DNA from: VGKP01 sp964578345
GTDB lineage: Archaea > Nanobdellota > Nanobdellia > Pacearchaeales > GW2011-AR1
DNA length: 34,526 bases
Assembly (NCBI GenBank): GCA_964578345.1
Contig: CAZOCP010000005.1
Location: 1 to 34,526 of the forward strand
Direction of reading: 5' to 3'
Of this stretch, positions 8,031-15,170 are shown in pieces; the stretch's first letter is position 1; each line of letters starts with the position of its first letter. Position numbers and translations under genes: made by a program. The notes below the pieces were generated by a model. That model saw only the letters and a list, made by a program, of their open reading frames with translations. It did not search any database and had not been told where the DNA came from.

Positions 8031-8164
8031 TTTGTACTTCCCATACATTCAATGGCTAAATTCATTATTCTCTCATCTAAAAAATTAGCCCCAGCGAGAT
8101 CAATAATATCCACAGTTACAATTTTTCTCGGATCCTCGCCAAGTCTATGGACAGGTTTTTCCAT
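8027..8164 (-). CDS. 45-aa unknown protein between uS17 and uL14
   Basis: This gene encodes a 45-aa acidic protein beginning MEKPVHRLGEDPRKIVTVDI and ending ECMGSTK. Its ATG directly follows the uS17 stop (TAGATG) and its TGA overlaps the uL14 ATG by 4 nt. That fits the coupling pattern of the operon exactly and argues for a real gene. Predicted shape: a beta strand (KIVTVDIIDLAG) followed by a helix (FLDERIMNLAIECM). There are no Cys pairs and no membrane span. I do not recognise a family, and no gene normally sits here in archaea. It could be a ribosome-associated peptide or the remnant of a larger gene; function unknown. Confidence 0.7.
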   Translation of the reverse strand: MEKPVHRLGEDPRKIVTVDIIDLAGANFLDERIMNLAIECMGSTK

Positions 8165-8509
8165 CTACTTTTTTGCCTCCTGTTTAATAGAATTATCAGA
8201 CTTCACTTTATCTATAACTATAGCATGGATAATCTTGCTTAACGGCCTGCACTCTTGAATTCTCACTATATCTCCTATCTGCAATACCATTCCACTAGAA
8301 ATTCGTGCGTGAATTCGCATTTTTTTCTTGTAAAATCTCTCATATTTTGGAACATAAATAGTTCTCTCCATCTCAATTACTACTCTATTTTGAAATATTT
8401 TTTTAATAGCCCCTTCAAATATTCTTCCGCGCGTAGGAATTTTTTCATATTTCATCTCCAGGGTTTTTTTATTTTCTTCTTCTATTTGTTTTTTCTTTTT
8501 GCTTTTCAT
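8165..8509 (-). CDS. rps17: Small subunit ribosomal protein uS17
   Basis: Residues about 25-105 are uS17: IPTRGRIFEGAIKKIFQNRVVIEMERTIYVPKYERFYKKK, then IGDIVRIQECRPLSKIIHAIVID, the family signature (G-D-x-V-x-I-x-[ED]-[CT]-R-P-L-S-K). The first 24 residues are a Lys/Glu-rich lead in place of the Cys-containing archaeal N-terminus. In many archaea the RNase P subunit gene rnp1 precedes uS17; here eIF1 precedes it directly, with 3 nt between. Confidence 0.93.
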   Translation of the reverse strand: MKSKKKKQIEEENKKTLEMKYEKIPTRGRIFEGAIKKIFQNRVVIEMERTIYVPKYERFYKKKMRIHARISSGMVLQIGDIVRIQECRPLSKIIHAIVIDKVKSDNSIKQEAKK

Positions 8510-8512
8510 ATT

Positions 8513-8815
8513 TTATTTGTTGTCTATGGATTCTTCATGAAACCCAAGTTTAATTAAGATAAGCTTGACGTTTTTTTTATGGTTTCCTTGCAATTCAATA
8601 ACATTATCTTTAAAAGTGCCTCCGCACGCAAGGGTTTCTTTAAGGTGGCGAGCAACAGATTTTATATCAACTCCACTATCAAAACCTTGGACAACAGTAG
8701 TTATCTTTCCATATCTTCTTGAAACTGTTGATATTACTATTTTTTGCTCTCTTTTGGCAATTTCCTCAAAAATGCCCTTTTCATTTGGCAAGCCTAGCCT
8801 TGGATCTATATCCAT
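8513..8815 (-). CDS. Translation initiation factor aIF1 (SUI1 family)
   Basis: Start-codon selection factor of the 30S P site, homologous to eukaryotic eIF1. Its 100 aa carry the SUI1 fold: IVISTVSRRYGKITTVVQGFD (about residues 26-46), then VARHLKETLACGGTFKDNVIELQGNHKKNVKLILIKLGF, the family core where the GG(T/S) turn and QG(D/N)H are conserved. The position between uL29 and uS17 is typical of archaeal S10-spc operons. Confidence 0.94.
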   Translation of the reverse strand: MDIDPRLGLPNEKGIFEEIAKREQKIVISTVSRRYGKITTVVQGFDSGVDIKSVARHLKETLACGGTFKDNVIELQGNHKKNVKLILIKLGFHEESIDNK

Positions 8816-8817
8816 TT

Positions 8818-9018
8818 TTATTTTTTATTCACCTCCGCATTAAGTGATTTGATACTAGTAATCAATCTTGCTATTGCTTTCTTAATCTCTTTTTTCTTTA
8901 CTTTAGTTTTATTAACTCCGACCGTGCTTCTTAGCAAATTGTATTTTAATTCTTCAATTTTCTTAATCTTATCATCAATATTCATATTCCTGATATCTTT
9001 CATTTTTAAAATGACCAT
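8818..9018 (-). CDS. rpl29: Large subunit ribosomal protein uL29
   Basis: Small two-helix protein at the exit tunnel. The sequence MKDIRNMNIDDKIKKIEELKYNLLRSTVG matches the L29 pattern (LRxMSxEELxxKLxELRxELLKLR). The second helix KKEIKKAIARLITSI follows. With the ATG at 9018 it is 66 aa and shares one nt with the uS3 stop; Met6 would be a more usual start for the family. Confidence 0.92.
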   Translation of the reverse strand: MVILKMKDIRNMNIDDKIKKIEELKYNLLRSTVGVNKTKVKKKEIKKAIARLITSIKSLNAEVNKK

Positions 9019-9719
9019 TACAAACTGCTCCTCTTCAACTTTTTATTTTTTTTCTTTTCTTCTTTTTCTTTTAACGAGCCAATAATTTCATTATTTTTAT
9101 CATCTATTATAATCTTTTGCCTGAGAGCGTCATCAATTATTATCCTATCGTGGATTTTAGCGTCTGGAGGCAGAATACTAACTTTTATTCCAACAACTCC
9201 AAGAAGAGTAACTGCCTGTGACATTGCACGATCGACTACCTTTGCAGGTTCTCCAGTTTTTTTTAGATACCCTTGTGCAAATCTCCAGCTTCTTGCTCTT
9301 TCGCTCGGTAGTTTTCCAGATAAGACAATCTCAACTCCTAAAGCTCCCGATTTCATAATGCCTTGCAGCATCTTATAAGCAACAACTTTAAATTTCAAAG
9401 ATCCCTCTCTCTCAAGACTCAAAGCAATCTCATCAGCAACCAGCTGCGCATCCAAAAGAGGCTCTTTTATTTCTTTAATTTCAATATGCAGATTATCAAA
9501 ATGAAATCTGCTCTTTATAACTCTAGTAAGTTCGTCAATTTTCTCTCCTTTTCTCCCAATCACAAGTCCTGGCTTGCTCGTAGAGACAATTACTTTTTCC
9601 CCGACAGGAGTATATTCAATAGTTACATTGCTGATTCTTCCCTTTCCCAATATCCTTTTCACATATTCTTTTACTCCCAATTCTTCCTTCTTAAATATAA
9701 CAAATTTCTTTTCATCCAT
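9018..9719 (-). CDS. rps3: Small subunit ribosomal protein uS3
   Basis: mRNA entry-channel protein. An N-terminal KH type II domain has the GRKG loop at about residues 55-58 (PGLVIGRKGEKIDEL). The C-terminal S3 domain includes GALGVEIVLSGKLPSERARSWRFAQGYLKKTGEP, VGIKVSILPPDA and a lysine-rich tail. Its 233 aa are typical for archaea. The ATG lies inside the end of uL22 (8-nt overlap). Confidence 0.95.
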   Translation of the reverse strand: MDEKKFVIFKKEELGVKEYVKRILGKGRISNVTIEYTPVGEKVIVSTSKPGLVIGRKGEKIDELTRVIKSRFHFDNLHIEIKEIKEPLLDAQLVADEIALSLEREGSLKFKVVAYKMLQGIMKSGALGVEIVLSGKLPSERARSWRFAQGYLKKTGEPAKVVDRAMSQAVTLLGVVGIKVSILPPDAKIHDRIIIDDALRQKIIIDDKNNEIIGSLKEKEEKKKNKKLKRSSL

Positions 9720-10227
9720 GTTTTAACTTTTCTTCATTCTGCATAATTTTATCTTCAACCTCTTTAGCTTTAAGTAAAACATGGCTCCTTTTAAATCGAA
9801 CGCCCCCACTTCTTTTAGGTCTATATGCCCAATTAGCCGAAGCCCAAGATATTCTAGTTCTCTCTAAATCCATTCCATTAACTAAAACATTCCCCCTTAA
9901 CCCCTTCAATATATTAATAAATTGCTTAGACGCTTTTATAGGAAACCTCCCAGACATAACATTTGGATATTTTCTATGCGGTATCTCGCCCTTAAAAGAT
10001 ACTGGTCTTTTATATAATATAACTTTTTTCAATTCATTAATTGCTTGATCAATAGTTTTATTCATAATGAAACGGCAGAGATACATGCAATGCTTCTTTG
10101 AAGCAGGCATATTTAATCCTCTTGCTTCTGACTCTTTCTTTGTTTTTACACTGGGCTCTTTCTTTTTCTCTTGAGGCGCCAAAATCTTTTCTTCTTTCTT
10201 GTTTTCTATTATTTTTTCATCAGTCAT
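9712..10227 (-). CDS. rpl22: Large subunit ribosomal protein uL22
   Basis: Lines the peptide exit tunnel. From about residue 37 the sequence is typical archaeal uL22: ARGLNMPASKKHCMYLCRFIMNKTIDQAINELKKVILYKRPVSFKGEIPHRK, then FINILKGLRGNVLVNGMDLERTRISWASANWAYRPKRSGGVRFKRSHVLL. Ahead of it is a Lys/Glu-rich low-complexity extension of about 35 residues. The 171-aa length is only slightly above the archaeal norm (about 150-155). One nt separates it from uS19. Confidence 0.94.
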   Translation of the reverse strand: MTDEKIIENKKEEKILAPQEKKKEPSVKTKKESEARGLNMPASKKHCMYLCRFIMNKTIDQAINELKKVILYKRPVSFKGEIPHRKYPNVMSGRFPIKASKQFINILKGLRGNVLVNGMDLERTRISWASANWAYRPKRSGGVRFKRSHVLLKAKEVEDKIMQNEEKLKHG

Positions 10228-10228
10228 A

Positions 10229-10633
10229 TTATTTCTTCTCCGCTGCAGAGCTCTTAGTCGACCCGATTCCCGGGTTTCCGTGTACTACTCTTCCCCTCGT
10301 GAATGAAAATTCTCCAAGTCTGTGCCCTATCATCTCCGGAGTTATTTTCACATTATTAAAGTTCTTCCCGTTATGTACATAAATATCAATGCCTACTAAT
10401 TTTGGCACGACAATCATATCTCTTAAGTGAGTTTTAATTTTCTTATTTTTTTTTAGTTTATCTCCGCATCTTTTAACGAATTTTTCAATTGCATCAAATC
10501 TGCGCAATACCGTCCTTCTGTTTCTTGCAGATAAATACTTGGCAGATTCACGAACATCCATTTTCTTTAGCTCTTCCAAATTTTTCCCCCGGTATACTAT
10601 TTCTTTAGACTTCACAACAACTTCTTCTTTCAT
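10229..10633 (-). CDS. rps19: Small subunit ribosomal protein uS19
   Basis: 30S head protein. It has the archaeal form with an N-terminal extension (YRGKNLEELKKMDVRESAKYLSARNRRTVLRRF, about residues 15-47). The S19 core follows: IKTHLRDMIVVPKLVGIDIYVHNGKNFNNVKITPEMIGHRLGEFSFTRGRVVHGNPGIGST. Its 134 aa are normal. It overlaps the uL2 stop by one nt. Confidence 0.95.
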   Translation of the reverse strand: MKEEVVVKSKEIVYRGKNLEELKKMDVRESAKYLSARNRRTVLRRFDAIEKFVKRCGDKLKKNKKIKTHLRDMIVVPKLVGIDIYVHNGKNFNNVKITPEMIGHRLGEFSFTRGRVVHGNPGIGSTKSSAAEKK

Positions 10634-11331
10634 TATCTTACTCTCCCCGTTCTTCTTGGTCTTATATGGCCAACTCTCGTGCCTGGCGGCGCATTTCTCT
10701 TAGCAATTTTAGATTTAATTCTTTTTCCTCTTCCCGATCCAAATGGATGATCCACAGCATTCATTTTAACAGCAGACGTTCTCGGCCAGAGTTTATTGCG
10801 CGACTTCATTTTATAGAATTTCTTTCCTGCAGTCATAAATGGTTTAAGAATTCTGCCTTCGCCAGCAATACTTCCAATACTCACTCTACAATCTCCGCTT
10901 AATATTACTTCCTTTCTTGTTCGCATAAGAACAGAGATTTTATTGTTATCATATTTTTTAAAAACAGAAGCGCTCGCACCAGCAACTCTCACCATTTTTC
11001 CACCGTCTCCAGGATTATTTTCAAGATTATATACTTTAGTTCCCACAGCTACATTTTTCAGCATAACAATTGCACCAAACAGGCATTCTGTTCCTCCAAT
11101 CACAATATTATCTCCAACAACAGCACCATTAAAAGCAGGATTGTAAAATATTTCTTTGTCTATTTTAATTTTCATAATTGGCGCGCTATGGGCAGGAGAG
11201 TGGAGGATTCCAATAATCTCTGCTTTACCTTCTTGCATAGGATATTTAATTTTATAGCGATAAGCTTTTTTTCTTACTCTATAGCTTAAGCTTCCATGTC
11301 CTCTTGCCTGAGAAATAATTCTCTTGCCCAT
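10633..11331 (-). CDS. rpl2: Large subunit ribosomal protein uL2
   Basis: Universal peptidyl-transferase-region protein. It has an N-terminal OB-fold region, then an SH3-like domain with NPGDGGKMVRVAGASASV. The C-terminal signature MNAVDHPFGSGRGKRI retains the catalytically implicated His of VDHP; HPF in place of the bacterial HPH is usual in archaea. The Gly/His-rich loop after it is slightly shortened (total 232 aa against about 240). It overlaps both neighbours by one nt. Confidence 0.95.
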   Translation of the reverse strand: MGKRIISQARGHGSLSYRVRKKAYRYKIKYPMQEGKAEIIGILHSPAHSAPIMKIKIDKEIFYNPAFNGAVVGDNIVIGGTECLFGAIVMLKNVAVGTKVYNLENNPGDGGKMVRVAGASASVFKKYDNNKISVLMRTRKEVILSGDCRVSIGSIAGEGRILKPFMTAGKKFYKMKSRNKLWPRTSAVKMNAVDHPFGSGRGKRIKSKIAKRNAPPGTRVGHIRPRRTGRVR

Positions 11332-11570
11332 TAAATCATCCCCAGTTTAGTAGCGACATCAATCGCCGGATTATTTTTATTTAGTTTGATATAAGCATAT
11401 TTTTTATTCCCCCGAGTAAAAGTTCTTATTTTATCAACTCTTACTAAAAGTATTTTTTCAATTTCCTTCTTAATATCATATTTTGTAGCTTGGATTTCTG
11501 TTTCGAATAATAAGGTATTCTCTACATCAATCATTTTAACTGCTTTTTCTGATGTTATAGGTCTAAGCAT
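11331..11570 (-). CDS. rpl23: Large subunit ribosomal protein uL23
   Basis: Exit-site protein and docking point for SRP and chaperones. I start at 11570 (MLRPITSEKAVKMIDVENTL), which is close to the archaeal consensus and gives 79 aa. The ATG overlaps the exonuclease stop by 8 nt. A longer in-frame start at 11609 would add 13 unrelated residues. Core: TEIQATKYDIKKEIEKILLVRVDKIRTF, then KKYAYIKLNKNNPAIDVATKLGMI. Confidence 0.93.
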   Translation of the reverse strand: MLRPITSEKAVKMIDVENTLLFETEIQATKYDIKKEIEKILLVRVDKIRTFTRGNKKYAYIKLNKNNPAIDVATKLGMI

Positions 11571-12282
11571 TTTGTAATATCTCCGGTATAGATATATTAG
11601 AGTATTCATGAATTATACTTTTCCCATATACTAATCTTGAAAAACACTCCGCAGCTAATCTAGCATCTTCAAGTGCATTATGGTATCTTCTTCTGTCTTC
11701 TAAACCACACAATCTCAAAATATTTGTCATGCCCATATCGCTTTTATTATGTCGGGGACCGACTAAAACCGCGCCCTTTAGGGCGTCGGTTCGCTCCCCG
11801 AGCATCCAAAAAACGAGCGCCTGCAACAAACCGCGGCTTTTAAGCCGTGGTGGCGCATCGTTTTTTTGATTTCTAATTGAATACTTTCCATATATCTGAT
11901 AATATCTCATTGCCGCAATACTATGCAAGTCAAAAGCTCTATGCCCAAGCGGATAGCCAAGTCCATATCTTCTGGCTTTAGATATAATAAACCCAAGATC
12001 AAACTGAGGATTTTGACATATAGTATTTTTCATATCTATTTTTTCAGTCCAAGAAAATAAATTCTTAATTAGATTTTCTTGAGATTGTCTTCTTCGATCA
12101 CGAAGATAAATTTCATTTTTACCATGTATCTTAATTGCTTCTTGTTCAATCTTATCTTCATCGTCTATTCTTGACTCTTCTAAGAATATATTTTCAGGAT
12201 TATTTAAGTCAAGAGCACCGATTTGCCAGATTCCATGCTTACTTAAATCTAATCCAGAGGTCTCAATATCAATTACTATCAT
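11563..12282 (-). CDS. DEDDh 3'-5' exonuclease embedded in the ribosomal operon, carrying a 40-codon repeat insertion
   Basis: RNase T/DnaQ-type exonuclease domain, expected to degrade RNA or DNA 3' ends with two metal ions. Visible catalytic motifs are Exo I DIETSG (Asp5, Glu7), Exo II NPQFD (Asp95) and Exo III HNALEDARLA (His201, Asp206). Residues about 138-179 are encoded by structured repeat B (11751-11870) read in antisense. Removing those 120 nt leaves SIRN-NKSDMGM in frame, so the ancestral protein was about 199 aa. The insertion falls in the loop before the Exo III helix, so activity may survive. The gene overlaps uL4 by 14 nt and uL23 by 8 nt. A nuclease between uL4 and uL23 is not standard. 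It might process rRNA or operon mRNA; that is inference. Confidence 0.88.
   Translation of the reverse strand: MIVIDIETSGLDLSKHGIWQIGALDLNNPENIFLEESRIDDEDKIEQEAIKIHGKNEIYLRDRRRQSQENLIKNLFSWTEKIDMKNTICQNPQFDLGFIISKARRYGLGYPLGHRAFDLHSIAAMRYYQIYGKYSIRNQKNDAPPRLKSRGLLQALVFWMLGERTDALKGAVLVGPRHNKSDMGMTNILRLCGLEDRRRYHNALEDARLAAECFSRLVYGKSIIHEYSNISIPEILQNA
11751..11870 (+). repeat. Structured repeat element B, 120 nt, in frame inside the exonuclease gene
   Basis: Shortest complete copy, with flank TTTATTAT upstream and TTTTTTTGAT at the 3' end. 5' domain: CGGGGA (11753-11758) pairs TCCCCG (11795-11800), CCGAC (11759-11763) pairs GTCGG (11785-11789), and CGCCC-TTTA-GGGCG lies inside (11772-11785). 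Scaffold GCATCCAAA follows. 3' domain: GCGCC (11817-11821) pairs GGCGC (11852-11856), an 8-nt bulge TGCAACAA, then a 9-bp stem ACCGCGGCT/AGCCGTGGT closed by TTTA (11830-11851). A G-T pair in that stem exists only when the plus strand is read, suggesting the folded molecule is plus-sense, antisense to the host gene. Confidence 0.85.
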
Positions 12283-13048
12283 TTTTTTCTCCTAATTCCT
12301 CTATTGCTTTTTTTGTATAAAATGTCAATCTGCCAAGTGGGTGCAAGTCTTGCAATTTGACTTCTTTTAGATTTTTTATATCAATGCCTTTACATGATAA
12401 TTCTTCATCTTTTCCAGTAATTAAAAGAAGTCCAGCATTAGATTTATACTTTCTTCCTCTTCTTTTTCCCTTGCCGCTTCTGACTTTCTTATCTTTTAAA
12501 GCAGAAATATGACATTCTTTTAATACTTTATCAAGAAATTCAATTAGTTCTTTAGTTTTTTTAGGCAGAGCTTCCAAAATAATCAGAGCAGGTATTTCTT
12601 TTGCATTCGGATAATGCATAGATAAATATCTTTTGTCTGCAGTAGACGCAATTGAAGAGGCAAAAGCGAGCTCTCGCTCTTTTTTATTTATCTTGTTTAT
12701 TCTCCATACTCCTGTTGGAGCATGGACAGATCTTCCTCCGCGGGTGTTTGAAACTTCTGCTCCAACCCAATAGAACTGATTCCCCCTGCGCCACATCGTC
12801 TTACGTGGAATGCGAGACAGCCCCTTTCCATAATGGCCTTTCCACTTATGTCTTGAATGTCTAACATTACCCGAAGCAGAGTTTCTTCTTCCTGCCTCAT
12901 CAGCCGGAGAATAAGAGTGTTTATCTAAAATTTTCTCAGACTCGTAACATTTCATTACTATATCTTCTCTTATTGGGGTTTCAAATATAATTGGGAGTTG
13001 AATCTCAGATTTCTTAGCGCCCTCAATGCTATACAAATATCCCTTCAT
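12269..13048 (-). CDS. rpl4: Large subunit ribosomal protein uL4
   Basis: Exit-tunnel protein whose extended loop is visible: HSRHKWKGHYGKGLSRIPRKTMWRRGNQFYWVGAEVSNTRGGRSVHAPTG (about residues 64-115), with the family motif RGGRxxHxP. The N-terminus MKGYLYSIEGAKKSEIQLP matches archaeal uL4. Its 259 aa are normal. The C-terminus overlaps the exonuclease start by 14 nt, unlike the usual arrangement in which uL23 follows. Confidence 0.95.
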   Translation of the reverse strand: MKGYLYSIEGAKKSEIQLPIIFETPIREDIVMKCYESEKILDKHSYSPADEAGRRNSASGNVRHSRHKWKGHYGKGLSRIPRKTMWRRGNQFYWVGAEVSNTRGGRSVHAPTGVWRINKINKKERELAFASSIASTADKRYLSMHYPNAKEIPALIILEALPKKTKELIEFLDKVLKECHISALKDKKVRSGKGKRRGRKYKSNAGLLLITGKDEELSCKGIDIKNLKEVKLQDLHPLGRLTFYTKKAIEELGEKNDSN

Positions 13049-13998
13049 AAAATAATCTCCTGAAATTCATATTTCTTTTTCATCTGTTTTTTGGTTGGCC
13101 TGAATGAAGGAGTGATAAATACCTGCCTTTTCTGTGGACCTTGCACACTTCCTTTCACAATAACATATTGGGTTTTGATTACTCCATAATGCCTGAACCC
13201 CTGTCCTGGGTTAATATTTTTATCATTAATGCTTCCTATATTTACAACATTTAAATTATAATGCACTCTAGAGAACATTCCAAGCTGTCCGGCCATAGGT
13301 GCGTGGAAAGTTACTCTTGCAGGATGCCACGGAGCCAAACTTCCAGGTCTTCTTACTCCCTTCTCTGTTTTATGCTGTTTTAATGTAATTCCAAATCTCT
13401 TTACTGGCCCGCTCAATCCCTTGCCCTTTGTCAAACCTCTGACGTCCACCAAATCACAAGAAATCATATCTTGTAAGGATAATTCTTTTGACAATCTATC
13501 TTTAACAAATACAATCTTATCCTTTGCTTTGATTCCTATTTCAAGTATATCTGGAGTTCTCTTTACAGAAGTTCTCTTTACTAATGAGTAAGCTATCACA
13601 CGTAGATCATCGTACTTTTGTGGAACCTGGGACTCAAAATTCTTTATTTCTTTAGATATTTTAACAATTTTTTTTAGTTCTTTATCATTAGAAACTACGA
13701 TCTCTTTTACTATTTTATTATTAGAGTAGAATCTAACGCTATATATTTTCATCGGAGGAGCTTCAAGAATCGTAACAGGAACAAATATTTTTTTGCCCTT
13801 TGTCATAGAATGTTCTGTGTTATCTTTTACAATTGCATTGGCCATTCCAACTTTGTAAGTAATAAATCCAACTAGACCATCATTTTTATTTTGCAGATTA
13901 TCAAAATTTCTCCAGTTCACACTAGGTAAATTTTTTTCAGCACGCTTACGCGGCCAAAATTGAAGGCTTCCTGCTCTAGGACTTGATAATTTTGCCAT
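13045..13998 (-). CDS. rpl3: Large subunit ribosomal protein uL3
   Basis: First gene of the operon. The N-terminus SSPRAGSLQFWPRKRAEKNLPSVNW is the archaeal/eukaryotic uL3 hallmark. The loop reaching the peptidyl-transferase centre is GLTKGKGLSGPVKRFGITLKQHKTEKGVRRPGSLAPWHPARVTFHAPMAGQLGMFSRVHYN (about residues 190-250). At 317 aa it is somewhat shorter than the usual 330-350. A TATA box about 22 nt upstream indicates a leaderless operon transcript. Confidence 0.96.
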   Translation of the reverse strand: MAKLSSPRAGSLQFWPRKRAEKNLPSVNWRNFDNLQNKNDGLVGFITYKVGMANAIVKDNTEHSMTKGKKIFVPVTILEAPPMKIYSVRFYSNNKIVKEIVVSNDKELKKIVKISKEIKNFESQVPQKYDDLRVIAYSLVKRTSVKRTPDILEIGIKAKDKIVFVKDRLSKELSLQDMISCDLVDVRGLTKGKGLSGPVKRFGITLKQHKTEKGVRRPGSLAPWHPARVTFHAPMAGQLGMFSRVHYNLNVVNIGSINDKNINPGQGFRHYGVIKTQYVIVKGSVQGPQKRQVFITPSFRPTKKQMKKKYEFQEIIL

Positions 13999-14013
13999 AT
14001 TTTACATACTCAT

Positions 14014-14026
14014 ATTATTTAAAATA
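14014..14026 (-). promoter_or_regulatory. Promoter of the ribosomal operon (TATA box)
   Basis: On the minus strand TTATTTTAAATAA lies centred about 22 nt before the uL3 ATG (13998). This fits an archaeal TATA box feeding a leaderless or nearly leaderless mRNA. It is the only clear promoter upstream of the 13.7-kb operon. Confidence 0.6.
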
Positions 14027-14205
14027 AGCCAACTCGACTTAAAGCATTTAACAATTTGTAATAAATTGCCTGCTACAAGGCCTCATTATTAGAGCCATTC
14101 AATTAGATTCTAAAAATCGATATTTTGTTCATATTTAAATCTTTGCCAGTACGTGCATTGTTGTATTGAAGGGAGCTATCTTTTTCTGGCAGTAGATAAG
14201 GCAAA

Positions 14206-14215
14206 TCTTATAAAC
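14206..14215 (+). promoter_or_regulatory. TATA box for the HEGYH metalloprotease gene
   Basis: TCTTATAAAC is centred about 25 nt upstream of the ATG at 14236 but only about 16 nt upstream of the ATG at 14227. With leaderless initiation this favours 14236 as the true start. Confidence 0.5.
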
Positions 14216-14235
14216 TATAATTATACATGTACTAT

Positions 14236-15093
14236 ATGCAAAGTTTAAACGGCTCATTGAGAACATCACGAAATAAGAAGCAACCGGCCCATAGAAAAAA
14301 TAAATGGAAAATCGCTGTACTTGCATGTTGTTTAGCAATTGGATTTTTAGCAGTACAGACTGAAAAGTTTGGCAGCACGTGGAGGATGCTTCTCCGTCGT
14401 CCAAATTTTGCAGACGCTCGAAAAGATTATACAAAACGGCAGCTATTTCTGGATAATCTTGTTGATGTACGCCAAATTCCAGGATGCGAGGGAGTTATAT
14501 ACGACCATTATGGCACAAATATTGTTAATTTCTATCAAAGATTAGTTAGAGGCAATGACACGACGAATGATTTCATTAGAATATTTGTAGGAGATAGTTT
14601 AAATGAAATGAGTAATGGTGATTATGACTTGCGCACTCCAGGCATTCTTGAAAGGGATCTATCGAATTTTGAGATTCCTATTTTCGCTGGAAGAAAAGTC
14701 TTTGAAGGATCGCGATTTAATAAAGTGGCAGAAGAAGATTTGAGAGCGATTATTATTGCCCACGAAGGATATCATATCAAACAGCAGCGGGATAAAATAT
14801 TTTATCTTCCTCGAGAGCAAATCATTTCTGGCCTTGTTAGCGGGCTAATTAATTCTGAAGTACTTTATTATGTCGGTGAATATGATGCTCAAGCTCATGA
14901 ATTTGCTACAATACGTTTGGGAAAGATTAAAGTAAGCAAAGAACATTACAACCGCACCTTTGAACGCCTTAAAGTGACAGAAGATTTTCTTAAAGATGCT
15001 TATCAGACTTCATCCACTTTGCAACAAGCGATGATTAGCAATGTATTCTGGAACATCTCTAAAATACAAGGGTTAAAAGAGTTCTACCGATAG
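14236..15093 (+). CDS. Membrane-anchored HExxH zinc metalloprotease-like protein
   Basis: A 285-aa protein with a basic N-terminus and one hydrophobic span (about residues 24-41, KWKIAVLACCLAIGFLAV), then a soluble, presumably extracytoplasmic domain. AIIIAHEGYHIKQQ (about 172-185) carries HEGYH, a perfect HExxH zinc-binding motif; the downstream acidic segment GEYDAQAHEF (about 214-223) could give the third ligand. I do not recognise a specific peptidase family. The start at 14236 is chosen from TATA spacing (14227 is the longer option). It is divergent from the ribosomal operon and followed by repeat element C. Role may be cell-surface protein or peptide processing; this is inference. Confidence 0.72.
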   Translation: MQSLNGSLRTSRNKKQPAHRKNKWKIAVLACCLAIGFLAVQTEKFGSTWRMLLRRPNFADARKDYTKRQLFLDNLVDVRQIPGCEGVIYDHYGTNIVNFYQRLVRGNDTTNDFIRIFVGDSLNEMSNGDYDLRTPGILERDLSNFEIPIFAGRKVFEGSRFNKVAEEDLRAIIIAHEGYHIKQQRDKIFYLPREQIISGLVSGLINSEVLYYVGEYDAQAHEFATIRLGKIKVSKEHYNRTFERLKVTEDFLKDAYQTSSTLQQAMISNVFWNISKIQGLKEFYR

Positions 15094-15170
15094 ACAATGA
15101 GATCAGCCGCCCTGATTTCTTAATGTTGGGTGGTGGGTTAGTTCTGGAGACGGTATTTTTGTTTTATTAT

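Noticed and set aside
8165..8509. Hidden Rnp1 domain fused to uS17
   Set aside because: The N-terminal extension is only about 24 Lys/Glu-rich residues, far too short for the Rnp1 (p29) fold.
10633..11331. Loss of a catalytic His in uL2 (HPF instead of HPH)
   Set aside because: VDHPF is normal in archaeal uL2, and the implicated His of VDHP is present.
11751..11870. Archaeal intron or intein in the exonuclease gene
   Set aside because: Forty codons are too short for an intein, and no bulge-helix-bulge splice motif is evident on the mRNA strand. The same element occurs in non-coding DNA, and the wobble pairs fit the opposite strand.
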